NCBI RefSeq assembly: GCF_002868735.1
Contig: NZ_CP025613.1
Location: 310,001 to 374,000, forward strand
Reading direction: 5' to 3'
Length of the DNA: 64,000 nt
From: Niveispirillum cyanobacteriorum
GTDB lineage: Bacteria; Pseudomonadota; Alphaproteobacteria; Azospirillales; Azospirillaceae
Part shown: positions 43,047 through 56,427 of the stretch, in pieces
How positions within the stretch are numbered: the stretch's first letter is position 1
Layout of the letters: each line of letters opens with the position of its first letter
Translations under genes and position numbers: made by a program
Notes under the pieces: model-generated
The model's input: the letters and a program-made list of their open reading frames with translations, nothing else
Told to the model about the DNA's origin: nothing
Databases searched by the model: none

Positions 43047-45122
43047 ATGCGCTTTGCAACCGATACCGGCGGCACCTTCACCGATCTGGTGGTGGAAGAG
43101 GATGATGGCCGGATCAGCATGTACAAGGCCTCCACCGTACCGGGCGATCCGGTGCAGGGGGTGCTGGCGGCCCTGACCCTGGCAGCCAAGGATCGCGGGC
43201 TGGATCTGGCAACCTTGCTGGACCGGGGCGATACCTTCATCCATGGCACGACCCACGCCATCAACGCCATCATCACGGGCCGCACGGCGCGCGCCGCGCT
43301 GCTGGTGACCGAAGGGCATCGCGACATCCTGACCCTGCGCGAGGGGGGGCGGATCGAGCCGTTCAACCACTCGGTCCCTTATCCCAAGCCCTTCATCCCC
43401 CGCGCGCTGACCTTCGAGGTGCCGGAACGCCTGATCCATGACGGGTCGGTCCATCAACCGCTGGATGAGGTGGCGCTGGCCGCCATCATCGAGAAGCTGC
43501 GGGCAGAGAAGGTGGAGGCGGTGGCTGTCTGTCTTCTGTGGTCCACCATCAATCCCGCGCATGAATTGCGGGTGGGTGCCGCCCTGGCGGCGGGTCTGCC
43601 CGGCGTGCCGGTTAGCCTGTCGCATCAGGTGAACCCCAGCTTGCGGGAATTCCGCCGGGCCTCATCCACCGCCATCGATGCCGCGCTGAAGCCGCTGATG
43701 GGCCGCTATCTGGGCGGGCTGGAAGCGCGGATGCGCGAAGCGGGGTTCAAGGGAAAGGTGATGGTGCTGACCAGTTCCGGCGGCATGATGCCGGCGGCGG
43801 AGGTCGCGGCAAACCCCATCCGCATCGTCAATTCCGGCCCCTCCATGGCTCCCATCGCCGGCCAGCATTATGCCGACCTGGAAGGCAATGGCGACAGCGT
43901 CATCGTGGCCGACACGGGCGGCACCACCTACGACATCTCCCTGGTGCGTGGCGGCCGGGTGCCGATGACGCGGGAATTGTGGATCGGGCAGCCGACGCGC
44001 GGCCATCTGGTGGGATATCCGTCGGTGGAGGTGAAAAGTGTCGGCGCCGGCGGCGGCTCCATCGCTCGGGTCGATGCCGGCGGGCTTTTGCATGTCGGGC
44101 CGGAAAGTGCTGGTGCCGTGCCGGGTCCCGTCTGCTATGGCCGGGGCGGCACGCGCCCCACGGTGACCGACGCCTCCCTGGCCCTGGGCTTCCTGGACCC
44201 CGACTTTTTCCTGGGTGGCGCCATGAAGCTGGACCTGGCCGGTGCCCGTGCCGCCATCGAACGGGATGTCGCCATTCAGCTGGGTATCAGCGTGGAGGAA
44301 GCGGCCTGGAGCATCATCCACCTGTCCACGGAGAACATGGTGCAGGCCATCGCCGACATCACGGTGGCACAGGGTATCGATCCGGCCAAATCCGTCCTGA
44401 TCGGCGGCGGCGGGGCGGCGGGTCTGAATTCCACCTTCATTGCGCGGCGTCTGGGTTGCGAACGGCTGATCATTCCGGAAACGGGGGCGGCGCTGAGCGC
44501 GGCGGGAGCCATGATGTCGGAAGTCACGGGCGAATTTGCCACCAGCCTGTTCACCAGCACCGCCCGGTTCGATTTCGCCAAGGTAAATGCCGCCCTGGCC
44601 GACCTGACCGCCCAATGTGCCGCCTTTGCCGCCCGGACGGGCGACCCGTCGCGCCCCGCCGAACCCGTCATCATGGCGGAAGCGCGATACGAAAATCAGG
44701 TCTGGGACATCGATGTCACCATGCCTTTGCACCGTTTCGCGGGGGCGGAGGATGTGGAGCATTTCCGCCGCACCTTCGATGCCGCCCACCGTCAGATATT
44801 CACCATCGACGATCCATCCTCCGCGGTGGAGATCGTGGGTCTGCGCGCCACCATCCGCTGTCAGGTCCGGCCCTTCCGGGAATTCCGCCTGGATGCCGGA
44901 ACCGCAGTGGTGGGAGAGGAGAGTCGGCGGGCCGCCTGGTTCAAGGAAACCGGCTGGGTCGATACGGCCATTTACCGGCTTGAAGCGATGGAGACTGACC
45001 GGGTCATGGCCGGTCCCTGCATTATCGAAAGCGCCTTCACCACCATCGTCGTCGATCCGGGCGCCACGGTGCAGCGATCGGTGTCGGGCAGCATCCTGAT
45101 CCATCCGGCCGGCCGCGCGTGA
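43047..45122 (+). CDS. hyuA: HyuA-type ATP-dependent subunit, second copy
   Basis: The 691-residue protein opens with FATDTGGTFTDLVVEEDDG (nucleotide loop, 3-21) and has DTGGTTYDISLVRGG near 290-304, VGPESAGAVPGPVCYGRGG and LIGGGGAAGLNSTFIARRLG near 450-470. It is clearly diverged from the copy at 22168. GGTGGGGA precedes the ATG. It should activate a carbonyl or amide substrate with ATP together with the HyuB encoded 13 bp downstream. It could be a hydantoinase/oxoprolinase or a ketone carboxylase. Confidence 0.88.
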   Translation: MRFATDTGGTFTDLVVEEDDGRISMYKASTVPGDPVQGVLAALTLAAKDRGLDLATLLDRGDTFIHGTTHAINAIITGRTARAALLVTEGHRDILTLREGGRIEPFNHSVPYPKPFIPRALTFEVPERLIHDGSVHQPLDEVALAAIIEKLRAEKVEAVAVCLLWSTINPAHELRVGAALAAGLPGVPVSLSHQVNPSLREFRRASSTAIDAALKPLMGRYLGGLEARMREAGFKGKVMVLTSSGGMMPAAEVAANPIRIVNSGPSMAPIAGQHYADLEGNGDSVIVADTGGTTYDISLVRGGRVPMTRELWIGQPTRGHLVGYPSVEVKSVGAGGGSIARVDAGGLLHVGPESAGAVPGPVCYGRGGTRPTVTDASLALGFLDPDFFLGGAMKLDLAGARAAIERDVAIQLGISVEEAAWSIIHLSTENMVQAIADITVAQGIDPAKSVLIGGGGAAGLNSTFIARRLGCERLIIPETGAALSAAGAMMSEVTGEFATSLFTSTARFDFAKVNAALADLTAQCAAFAARTGDPSRPAEPVIMAEARYENQVWDIDVTMPLHRFAGAEDVEHFRRTFDAAHRQIFTIDDPSSAVEIVGLRATIRCQVRPFREFRLDAGTAVVGEESRRAAWFKETGWVDTAIYRLEAMETDRVMAGPCIIESAFTTIVVDPGATVQRSVSGSILIHPAGRA

Positions 45123-45135
45123 AGGGGACACAAGC

Positions 45136-46896
45136 ATGAGCGACATGAAGCTGAACGGTGCCGACCTTGCCATCCTGAACAGCCGGTTCGAGGGCGTGGT
45201 GCGCAAGATGGCCAACACCCTGCTGCGCACCGGACGGTCGGGCGTGCTGAACCGTGCGCGGGATTTTTCCTGCTGTATCGTCACTGATGCGGGCGACCTT
45301 CTGGCAGCGGCGGAAAGCCTGCCCATCCATGTGCTGGCAGGTCCCGACATGATGGCCCGCACCATGAAGCAGTTCCATCCGGTGCTGAAACGAGGCGACG
45401 CCTTCCTCCATAATTCGCCCTATCACGGCTGTTCGCATCCGGCTGACCTGACGTTGCTGGTCCCCGTAATTGATGATGACGGTACCCACCGGTTCACCGT
45501 GCTGGCCAAGGCGCATCAGGCCGATATCGGCAATTCCGAACCCACCACCTATATGGGCAACGCCCGCGACCTCTATCATGAAGGCGCGCTGATCTTCCCG
45601 GCGGTTCAGGTACAGCGGGACTATCAGGACATTGGCGACATCATCCGCATGTGCGAGATGCGCATCCGCGTGCCCGAACAATGGCGCGGCGATTATTTGG
45701 CTATGGTCGGCGCCGTGCGGATCGGGGAGAAGGAACTGCTCGCCCTGGGGCGTGAGGTGGGCTGGGACCGGCTGAAAACCTTCTCCGGCCAGTGGTTTGA
45801 TTATTCTGAAGCCGCCATGGTGGACGCGCTGGCCAATCTGCCCGACGGTCAGGCCCACGCCAGCAGCACCCATGACGCCTTTCCCGGCATGCCGGAAACC
45901 GGCGTTACCATCCATGCCAAGGTGGTCGTTGACAGTGTGGCCCGGCGCATCCGCGTCGATCTGACCGATAATCCGGACAGCCTGCCTTGCGGTATGAATC
46001 TCAGTGAAGCCTGTGCCCGCACCGCCGCCATGATCGGCGTGTTCAATTCGCTGGACCACCGCGTGCCCAAGAATGCCGGGGCCTTCCGCCGCATCGATGT
46101 GGTACTGCGGCGGGGCTGCATCGCCGGCATCACCGAGCATCCCTATAGCTGTTCCACGGCCACCACCAACATCGCCGACCGCGTGGCCAATGCGGTGCAG
46201 GTGGCCATCGCCGATCTTGGCGACGGGTTCGGCATGGCAGAGGTGGGGGCCGTGATCGCCCCGTCAGCGGGGGTCATCTCCGGCATCGATGCCCGCACCG
46301 GCAAGCCCTTCGTCAACCAGATCTTCCTGGCCTTCTCCGGCGGTGCCGCCAGCCCGCAGGCGGATGCCTGGTGGACGACAGCCCATGTCGGTAATGCCGG
46401 CATGTGCTGTATCGACGGGGTGGAACTGGACGAATTGTATCAGCCGCTGCTGGTGAAGCGGCGCGCGTTCCTGACCGACAGTGAGGGGCCGGGCCGGTTC
46501 ACGGGTGCGCCCTCCACCATCGTGGAATTCGGACCACTGGTGGGGGCGTTTGACATCGGGTATGGCTCCGACGGGCATGTAAATGCCCCGCTGGGCGTGC
46601 GCGGCGGCGGGGCCGGCGGACGGGCCGACCAGTGGCTGGACCGGGCTGACGGAGGGGCGGAGGCGTTGCCTGCCTGCGCCCTGGTCAATGTGCGGGCCGG
46701 TGACATCATCACAGCCATATCCGCCGGTGGCGGCGGCTATGGTGACCCCCTGTCCCGGGCACCCGAAAGCGTGGCCGAGGCGGTACGCGAAGGCTATCTG
46801 TCGCCTGAACGCGCCCGCGACATTTATCGCGTGGCATTGGACGCGGCGGGCTATCCCGATCTTTCCGCCACCCAGGCATTGAGGGCCGCATCATGA
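45136..46896 (+). CDS. hyuB: HyuB-type subunit, second copy, without zinc domain
   Basis: The 586-residue protein has family blocks MANTLLRTGRSGVLNRARDFSC, GDAFLHNSPYHGCSHPADL and the C-terminal GGGGYGDPLSRAPE. It stops soon after the HyuB core and lacks the acetone-carboxylase-gamma-like tail of the copy at 24287. Pair two might therefore do a different reaction or rely on the tail of pair one in trans. The gene overlaps the next SDR start by 4 bp (ATGA). Confidence 0.88.
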   Translation: MSDMKLNGADLAILNSRFEGVVRKMANTLLRTGRSGVLNRARDFSCCIVTDAGDLLAAAESLPIHVLAGPDMMARTMKQFHPVLKRGDAFLHNSPYHGCSHPADLTLLVPVIDDDGTHRFTVLAKAHQADIGNSEPTTYMGNARDLYHEGALIFPAVQVQRDYQDIGDIIRMCEMRIRVPEQWRGDYLAMVGAVRIGEKELLALGREVGWDRLKTFSGQWFDYSEAAMVDALANLPDGQAHASSTHDAFPGMPETGVTIHAKVVVDSVARRIRVDLTDNPDSLPCGMNLSEACARTAAMIGVFNSLDHRVPKNAGAFRRIDVVLRRGCIAGITEHPYSCSTATTNIADRVANAVQVAIADLGDGFGMAEVGAVIAPSAGVISGIDARTGKPFVNQIFLAFSGGAASPQADAWWTTAHVGNAGMCCIDGVELDELYQPLLVKRRAFLTDSEGPGRFTGAPSTIVEFGPLVGAFDIGYGSDGHVNAPLGVRGGGAGGRADQWLDRADGGAEALPACALVNVRAGDIITAISAGGGGYGDPLSRAPESVAEAVREGYLSPERARDIYRVALDAAGYPDLSATQALRAAS

Positions 46897-47651
46897 AGCA
46901 GCGTGTCATTGTCACAGCCGGTGCCGCCGGCATCGGCCTGGCCATCGCCGAACGGTTCCTGGCCGCTGGGGCCGATGTTGCCATCTGCGACGCCGATCAG
47001 GGCCGGCTGGACAAGGTCGCCCATACCCATCCCGGCCTGATCGCCACGGCCCTTGACGTGTCGGATGCCGATGCTGTGGACCGCTTCGTCCGACAGGTCT
47101 TTGACCGTTGGGGCGGGGTCGATACCCTAGTCAACAATGCCGGTATCGCCGGTCAGATCGGCCCGATAGCCGATATCTGCGACCAGGGCTGGCGCACCTG
47201 CTTTGAGGTCAATGTGCATGGTGCCTTCTTCATGATGCGGGTCGTGACCCCGCTGATGAAGGTGCAGGGTGGCGGTTCCATCATCAATATCTCTACCGGT
47301 TCCGTCACCACGCTGCCCGTCAACCGGTCCCCCTATATCGCGTCGAAATGGGCATTGGAGGGGTTGACGCGGGCGGCGGCACGGGAACTGGGGCCCGACA
47401 ATATCCGGGTCAACGCCATCCGGCCCGGCTTTGTCGACAGTGAGCGCATGCGCGGCATCATGGCCGGCATCGCCGCCGGTCGTGGCATTGATGCAGCGGC
47501 CGTCGAGGCAGAGTTCCTGCGATACATCTCCCTGCGCGCCAAGATCCAGCCGGAGGAAATCGGGGATATGGCGATCTTCCTGTCCTCCGATGCTGCGAAG
47601 CATGTCACAGGGCAGTTGATTGCCGTTGACGGCAATGTCGAATGGGAATGA
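46893..47651 (+). CDS. Short-chain dehydrogenase/reductase
   Basis: The 252-residue protein has TAGAAGIG (8-15), NNAG (81-84), Ser137 and the Tyr148-x3-Lys152 pair (PYIASK). Its start overlaps the HyuB stop by 4 bp, so it is translationally coupled and should work on the same pathway. It shares only the SDR fold with the SDR encoded at 39907. The presence of two SDRs in one operon suggests two redox steps on hydroxyl/keto groups. Confidence 0.9.
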   Translation: MKQRVIVTAGAAGIGLAIAERFLAAGADVAICDADQGRLDKVAHTHPGLIATALDVSDADAVDRFVRQVFDRWGGVDTLVNNAGIAGQIGPIADICDQGWRTCFEVNVHGAFFMMRVVTPLMKVQGGGSIINISTGSVTTLPVNRSPYIASKWALEGLTRAAARELGPDNIRVNAIRPGFVDSERMRGIMAGIAAGRGIDAAAVEAEFLRYISLRAKIQPEEIGDMAIFLSSDAAKHVTGQLIAVDGNVEWE

Positions 47652-47665
47652 GAGAGGAAACGGCC

Positions 47666-48253
47666 ATGGCGCGCATCCCCCCGTTGACCGCTGCCGAAAT
47701 GGCGGCCCGCAACATTGACCTGTCCTTTGTCGGCGGCGATTTTCACGAACTGCCCAATAGCGTGCCCACGCTCGCCTGGCGGCCCGACATCCTGCAAGCC
47801 AGCGGCGGCCTCTGGGCCGCCATCATGCTGTCGGGCACGGTCGCTCCCGGCCTGAAATGGATGACGGGCTATATGGTCAGCATGGCTGCGGGCTGCCGCT
47901 ACTGCTCCGCCCATACCGGTACCGCGACCGCTGGCAATGGCGTGCCGGCAGACAAGCTGGCTGCGATCTGGGATTTCGAACATAGCCCCCTGTTCAGCCC
48001 GGCGGAGCGGTCGGCCCTGCGTGTCGCGGTCGGGGCGGGACAGGTCCCAAATGCCGTCAGCGACGCGGACTTTGCCGATATGGCTCTGCATTTCAGCCGG
48101 GAACAGCAGGTGGAGATCGTGGCCGTCATCGCGCTTTATGGATTTTTCAATCGCTGGAACGATACAGTTGCCACGATGTTGGAGGAAACACCCAGGCAAT
48201 TTGCAGAAAGCCACCTCTCCCCCCACGGCTGGACGCTTGGCAAACATGGTTGA
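47666..48253 (+). CDS. Carboxymuconolactone decarboxylase/AhpD-like protein
   Basis: The start is the ATG at 47666 (GAGAGGAAA upstream); the product has 195 residues. The CMD-family core is MVSMAAGCRYCSAHTGTATAG, with the redox-type Cys77-x2-Cys80-x2-His83 arrangement of AhpD-like proteins. The C-terminal helix QQVEIVAVIALYGFFNRWNDT is also typical. Because it has the CxxCxxH motif, a peroxidase/thiol role is likelier than lactone decarboxylation. It ends the region-3 operon and converges on ligI. Confidence 0.87.
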   Translation: MARIPPLTAAEMAARNIDLSFVGGDFHELPNSVPTLAWRPDILQASGGLWAAIMLSGTVAPGLKWMTGYMVSMAAGCRYCSAHTGTATAGNGVPADKLAAIWDFEHSPLFSPAERSALRVAVGAGQVPNAVSDADFADMALHFSREQQVEIVAVIALYGFFNRWNDTVATMLEETPRQFAESHLSPHGWTLGKHG

Positions 48254-48261
48254 ATGGTCGG

Positions 48262-48303
48262 ACTTTCGTGGGTGTTGGTGTCGCCGCGTACACCCACGAG
48301 AGT
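48262..48303. terminator. Terminator hairpin between convergent operon end and ligI
   Basis: ACTTTCGTGGGTGT (48262-48275) pairs with ACACCCACGAGAGT (48290-48303) with one mismatch in 14 bp; the loop is 14 bases. It lies exactly between the CMD stop and the ligI stop. There is no T run, so it is probably Rho-aided or bidirectional. Confidence 0.7.
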
Positions 48304-50241
<1,938 letters not shown>

Positions 50242-50249
<8 letters not shown>

Positions 50250-50916
50250 ATTTCAACCCCATGGCGGCCAGCTTGCCGCGCATGTCATAGATATCCAGGC
50301 CCAGTTCACCGGCGGCCAGACGCGTGCGCTTGGCGGTTTCGGCGGCCTCGCGCGCCTGTGCCTTTTCCAGAACGGCAGCGGCCTTTTCGCGCGGCACAAC
50401 GCAGACACCATCATCATCGGCGATGATCACGTCGCCCGGCTGGATCGCGGCACCCGCGCACACCACCGGGACATTCACCGAACCCAGTGTGGCCTTCACG
50501 GTGCCTTGCGCGAACACGGCCTTGGACCAGACGGGGAAGCCCATCTCTGTCAGGTCGCGGACATCACGCACACCGGCATCAATGACCAGACCCCGGCAGC
50601 CGCGTGCGATAGCGGATGTCGCTAGCAGGTCGCCGAAATAGCCATCCTCACAGGGGCTGGTCGGGGCCAGGACCAGGATGTCGCCTTCGTTCAGTTGTTC
50701 GATGGCCACATGCACCATCCAGTTATCGCCCGGCGGAGCGGAGATGGTGACTGCCGACCCTGCGATGCGGGCGCCAGCATAGATGGGGCGCATATGGCTG
50801 GCCAGAAGGCCGGTACGGCCCTGCGCCTCATGCACCGTGGCTACGCCACAGCGGGCCAGCCCATCGATGACGGACGCCTCGGCGCGTTGGATGTTCTGGA
50901 CGACGATGCCGGACAT
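50242..50916 (-). CDS. ligK: 4-carboxy-4-hydroxy-2-oxoadipate aldolase
   Basis: The start is the ATG at 50916, right after CAGGAGAG; a longer frame to 51027 would overlap the lysR gene. The 224-residue protein matches the RraA-like class II aldolase family: [13 protein letters not shown] near 24-36, [19 protein letters not shown] near 85-103 (substrate loop) and [13 protein letters not shown] near 116-128 with the Arg-Asp metal site. It splits 4-carboxy-4-hydroxy-2-oxoadipate into pyruvate and oxaloacetate. It is the first gene of the leftward unit, divergent from lysR. Confidence 0.92.
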
Positions 50917-50996
50917 GGAAACTCTCCTGGGGACGATCACTGTAACTGTCTTGACCCCCGGGTCGCGGTGGGGCAATTCAGAAGCGCGCCCGTGCC

Positions 50997-51012
50997 ATAA
51001 GTTTTTGCTAAT
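50997..51012. promoter_or_regulatory. LysR-type T-N11-A box between ligK and lysR
   Basis: The 16-mer ATAAGTTTTTGCTAAT is an imperfect dyad with T-N11-A geometry. It ends 10 bp before the lysR ATG and is 80 bp from the ligK start. With flanks it matches the box at 52177 (reverse strand) at 18 of 19 positions. It suits autoregulation plus activation of ligK. Confidence 0.7.
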
Positions 51013-51021
51013 CGTGTTGCG

Positions 51022-52185
51022 ATGCACATATGGAATCTCAATCTACGTCATTTGCGTGCGGCCCTTGAGGTGATGCGCCGTGGCAGCATCAGTGCCGCCG
51101 CGCAGGCGGTGGCCCTGACCCAGCCGGCTGTGACCCAGGGGCTGGCACGGCTGGAGCGGGAACTGGGCAGGCCCTTGTTCGAGCGGCGAGCCGATGGCAT
51201 GGAAATGACAGATGCTGCCCGTCTGTTGCAGCCCCGGCTGGAGGCGGCCCTTGGCCATATCGGGTCGCCGCGCGTGACCATGGCGCAGGTTCGCGCCATG
51301 ATCCTGGTTGGTGCTGCCGGCAGTCTGGCGGAGGCGGGGCAGGCAGGAGGCCTGTCGCAGCCCACGCTGCACCGGGCTGTGAAAGATTTGTCGTTGGCAT
51401 TGCGCCGCAACATGATCGAGCGGCGGGGGCGCGGCATCGCCTTGACGGAGGCGGGACACCGGACCCTGCGTGCCTTCCGCCTGGCGCGTGCGGAACTGGT
51501 CGCCGCCTTGACGGAGTTGCGGGCGCTAGACGGGGTGGAGGTGGGGCGGGTGGCGGTGGGTGCCATGCCGCTGTCGCGGGCCCGGCTGCTGCCCGGTGCG
51601 GTTGCCACTTTTCACCGCGCCCATCCCGATATCACCATCACCATCGCGGAAGGATCGCACGCTGAGCTGATCGAACCACTGCGTGACGGTGACCTGGATA
51701 TCTTGATCGGTGCGTTGCGATTGGATAACCCGCCGGTCGATGTGGATCAGCGTCCCCTGTTCGATGATCAGCCCATGATCTTCGCCCGGCCCGGCCACCC
51801 CATCATGGATCTTTCCGACCCGTGGAGAGCCATTGCCGATTATCCCTGGGTGGTGCCGCCGACTGGCACCCCGCTGCGCACACAGTGGGAGGCGATGTTC
51901 AGGGCCGGCGGTCTGTCTGTGCCAGTTGTGCCCATCGAATGCGGATCGGTCATGACGGTGCGTCAGCTAATCCGTGACAGTGATTTCCTGACTTTGCTGT
52001 CGCCCGATCAATTGTCGGTGGAATTGCAGGCGGGTGTGGTGGCACAGGTCGGGGCAGCCCCCGGCGACCTGCGCCGAACCATCGGTATCACCACCCGCAC
52101 TGGTTGGCGTCCGACGCCGGTCCAGGCCGACTTCATCATGGCCCTGATTGCCGCCGCCCGTGGCATTGGTGGGACTATTAGCTAA
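51022..52185 (+). CDS. LysR-type regulator with two tandem HTH domains
   Basis: The 387-residue protein carries a first LysR HTH at about 8-66 ([29 protein letters not shown]). A second related helix-turn-helix lies at about 86-148 ([24 protein letters not shown]), followed by a substrate-binding domain (about 170-380). Normal LysR proteins have only one. Its length above the usual 300 residues is explained by the duplication. It is transcribed away from ligKUI and toward ligJABC, bracketed by two near-identical T-N11-A boxes. It probably activates both units in response to a protocatechuate-pathway compound. Confidence 0.9.
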   Translation: MHIWNLNLRHLRAALEVMRRGSISAAAQAVALTQPAVTQGLARLERELGRPLFERRADGMEMTDAARLLQPRLEAALGHIGSPRVTMAQVRAMILVGAAGSLAEAGQAGGLSQPTLHRAVKDLSLALRRNMIERRGRGIALTEAGHRTLRAFRLARAELVAALTELRALDGVEVGRVAVGAMPLSRARLLPGAVATFHRAHPDITITIAEGSHAELIEPLRDGDLDILIGALRLDNPPVDVDQRPLFDDQPMIFARPGHPIMDLSDPWRAIADYPWVVPPTGTPLRTQWEAMFRAGGLSVPVVPIECGSVMTVRQLIRDSDFLTLLSPDQLSVELQAGVVAQVGAAPGDLRRTIGITTRTGWRPTPVQADFIMALIAAARGIGGTIS

Positions 52186-52192
52186 AACTTAT
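52177..52192. promoter_or_regulatory. LysR-type T-N11-A box upstream of the lig J-A-B-C unit
   Basis: ATTAGCTAAAACTTAT overlaps the lysR stop codon. Its reverse complement matches the box at 50997 at 15 of 16 bases, and GCC flanks both. It lies 56 bp upstream of the dehydrogenase start, so it should control the rightward ligJ-ligA-ligB-ligC operon. Confidence 0.7.
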
Positions 52193-52247
52193 GGCGTGGC
52201 GTGCGAACTGATTGGCCCTCTCCACCGGTTACGGCCAGGGTTGGGCC

Positions 52248-53123
52248 ATGCAGAACGAACCCAACCCCATATCGGGCCTTGCCCTGATCGGCTTCGGTGA
52301 GGCGGGCCGCACCTTCGCCACCGCCGGCGCCTGGAACGCTGCTACCGTCTTCGACCTGAAGACTGACCGGGCGGAAACTGGCGAGGCCAAGCGCGCCGAA
52401 TATACTGCCGCTGGCGTTCAGGGGCGGGAGACGGCGGCGGCCGCACTCGCTGGTCGGTCGCTGGTCCTCAGTCTGGTGACAGCCGATCAGGCGCTGTCCG
52501 CCGCCAAGGCGTACGCCCCGCTGCTCCCGCCGGGCGCATTGTGGTGCGACATGAATTCTGTGGCGCCGGACACCAAACGCGCGGCGGCCACGCAGATCGA
52601 GGCGGCAGGGGCGCGCTATGTCGATGTCGCGGTGATGGCGCCGGTCGACCCGGCCCGCCTGTCCGTGCCGCTGCTGGTCAGTGGTCCGCATGCCGACGCG
52701 GCGGTCGCCAGTCTTCTTGCACTTGGCTTTGCCAAGGTACGCACAGTGGGCGACGCGGTCGGGCGGGCCTCCTCCATCAAGATGGTGCGGTCGGTGATGG
52801 TAAAGGGCATTGAGGCCCTGACCGCAGAGATGGTTCTGGCCGCTTCACGCGCTGGGGTGGTGGAGGAGGTTCTCTCCTCGCTGGGCGCCGAGTGGGAAGG
52901 TCGTGCCGATTACAACCTCGATCGCATGCTGGTTCACGGCTTGCGCCGCGCCTCCGAGATGGAGGAAGTGGCGAAGACCTTGCAGTCACTGGGGGTGGAG
53001 CCGGCCATGACCCAGGGCACCATCATCCGCCAACGCCGCCTTGGCGCCCTTTCCGCCGGTTCGCCGGACGGTCTGAACAATAAACTGAACCTTCTGACCC
53101 GCGACGGGACGGAGATGAAATGA
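52248..53123 (+). CDS. 6-phosphogluconate/3-hydroxyisobutyrate dehydrogenase-like protein (DUF1932 type)
   Basis: The start is the ATG at 52248 (CAGGGTTGG upstream; a TTG at 52212 is open); the product has 291 residues. The N-terminal Rossmann motif is LALIGFGEAGRTFA near 9-22. The C-terminal half has the DUF1932 block SIKMVRSVMVKGIEALTAEM near 180-199. It is not a classical member of the protocatechuate 4,5-pathway. As first gene of the ligJABC operon it may reduce or oxidise a related hydroxy or keto acid, a side route that I cannot identify. It overlaps ligJ by 4 bp. Confidence 0.87.
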   Translation: MQNEPNPISGLALIGFGEAGRTFATAGAWNAATVFDLKTDRAETGEAKRAEYTAAGVQGRETAAAALAGRSLVLSLVTADQALSAAKAYAPLLPPGALWCDMNSVAPDTKRAAATQIEAAGARYVDVAVMAPVDPARLSVPLLVSGPHADAAVASLLALGFAKVRTVGDAVGRASSIKMVRSVMVKGIEALTAEMVLAASRAGVVEEVLSSLGAEWEGRADYNLDRMLVHGLRRASEMEEVAKTLQSLGVEPAMTQGTIIRQRRLGALSAGSPDGLNNKLNLLTRDGTEMK

Positions 53124-54141
53124 CCCTCGTGATCGATTGCCACGGCCATTACACCACGGCCCCCGAAGCCCACACTGCCTGGCGCGAGGCGCAGGTTGCC
53201 GCCTTCAAGAAGGGCGAGCCAGCACCTCCCTATCCCGAGATCTCCGATGCGGACATCATCGAGACCATCGAGAAGAACCAGCTTCGCCTGATCCGCGAGC
53301 GTGGGGCCGACCTGACCATTTTCAGTCCCCGCGCCTCCACCATGGCGCATCATGTCGGTGACCAAGCGGTGAGCCTGGAATGGTCGCGGCGGTGTAACGA
53401 CCTTATCGCCCGCGTGGTGAAGCTGTTCCCGGAAAGCTTCGTCGGTGTCTGCATGCTGCCGCAATCGCCGGCAGCCGGGCTGGAAGCATCGATCGCGGAG
53501 CTTGAGCGCTGCGTTAAGGAGTTGGGCTTTATTGGCTGCAACCTGAATCCTGATCCCGGCGGCGGGCATTTCAAGCACCCGGCACTTACCGATCGATACT
53601 GGTATCCGCTGTATGAGAAGATGGTGGAGCTGGATGTGCCCGCCATGATCCATGTGTCGGGATCTTGCAATGCCTGCATGCATGCCACCGGCGCCTTCTA
53701 CATCGCTGCGGACACCATCGCCTTCATGCAGTTGATTGAGGGCGACCTGTTCAAGGATTTCCCCACCCTACGCTTTATCATCCCCCATGGCGGCGGGGCG
53801 GTGCCCTTCCATTGGGGTCGTTACCGCGGGCTGGCGGATATGCTGAAAAAGCCGTCGCTGGATACGCATGTGATGCAGAACGTGTTCTTCGACACCTGCG
53901 TCTATCACCAGCCCGGCATTGATCTGATGGCCAAGGTCATCGACAACCGCAACATCCTTTTCGGGTCCGAAATGGTGGGTGCGGTGCGCGGTATCGATCC
54001 GACCACCGGTTTCTATTTCGACGATACCAAGCGCTATATCGAGGCACTGGATATTTCAGATGCGGAACGTCATGCGATCTACGAGGGTAATGCGCGCCGC
54101 GTATTTCCCCGTCTTGACGCGATCCTGAGGGAGAGGGGGCT

Positions 54142-54145
<4 letters not shown>
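53120..54145 (+). CDS. ligJ: 4-oxalomesaconate hydratase
   Basis: The 341-residue protein matches LigJ (ACMSD-like amidohydrolase fold). The metal motif DCHGHYTT is at 6-13, HVSGSCNACMHATGAFY lies near 179-195, IIPHGGGAVPFHWGRYRG near 220-237 and ILFGSEMVGA near 280-289. LigJ adds water to 4-oxalomesaconate, giving 4-carboxy-4-hydroxy-2-oxoadipate for LigK. The length agrees with the known enzyme. ATGA overlaps join it to the dehydrogenase gene upstream and ligA downstream. Confidence 0.92.
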
Positions 54146-56331
<2,186 letters not shown>

Positions 56332-56369
56332 ACAGGTCCGTTTGCGTCGATGCTGCATTGTTGATTGTG

Positions 56370-56398
56370 TCGCGCGGCAGGCCGGTACTGCCGCGCGA
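56370..56398. terminator. Terminator hairpin between ligC and the convergent lyase-like gene
   Basis: TCGCGCGGCAG (56370-56380) pairs perfectly with CTGCCGCGCGA (56388-56398) across a 7-base loop. No long T run follows, so strength is uncertain. It separates two convergent units. Confidence 0.7.
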
Positions 56399-56427
56399 TG
56401 CATTTATGGACTATCCGTTGTGGGAAA

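Noticed and set aside
43662-45365. 567-residue open frame on the minus strand
   Set aside because: Antisense to hyuA/hyuB of region 3, low-complexity composition, no motif or ribosome site.
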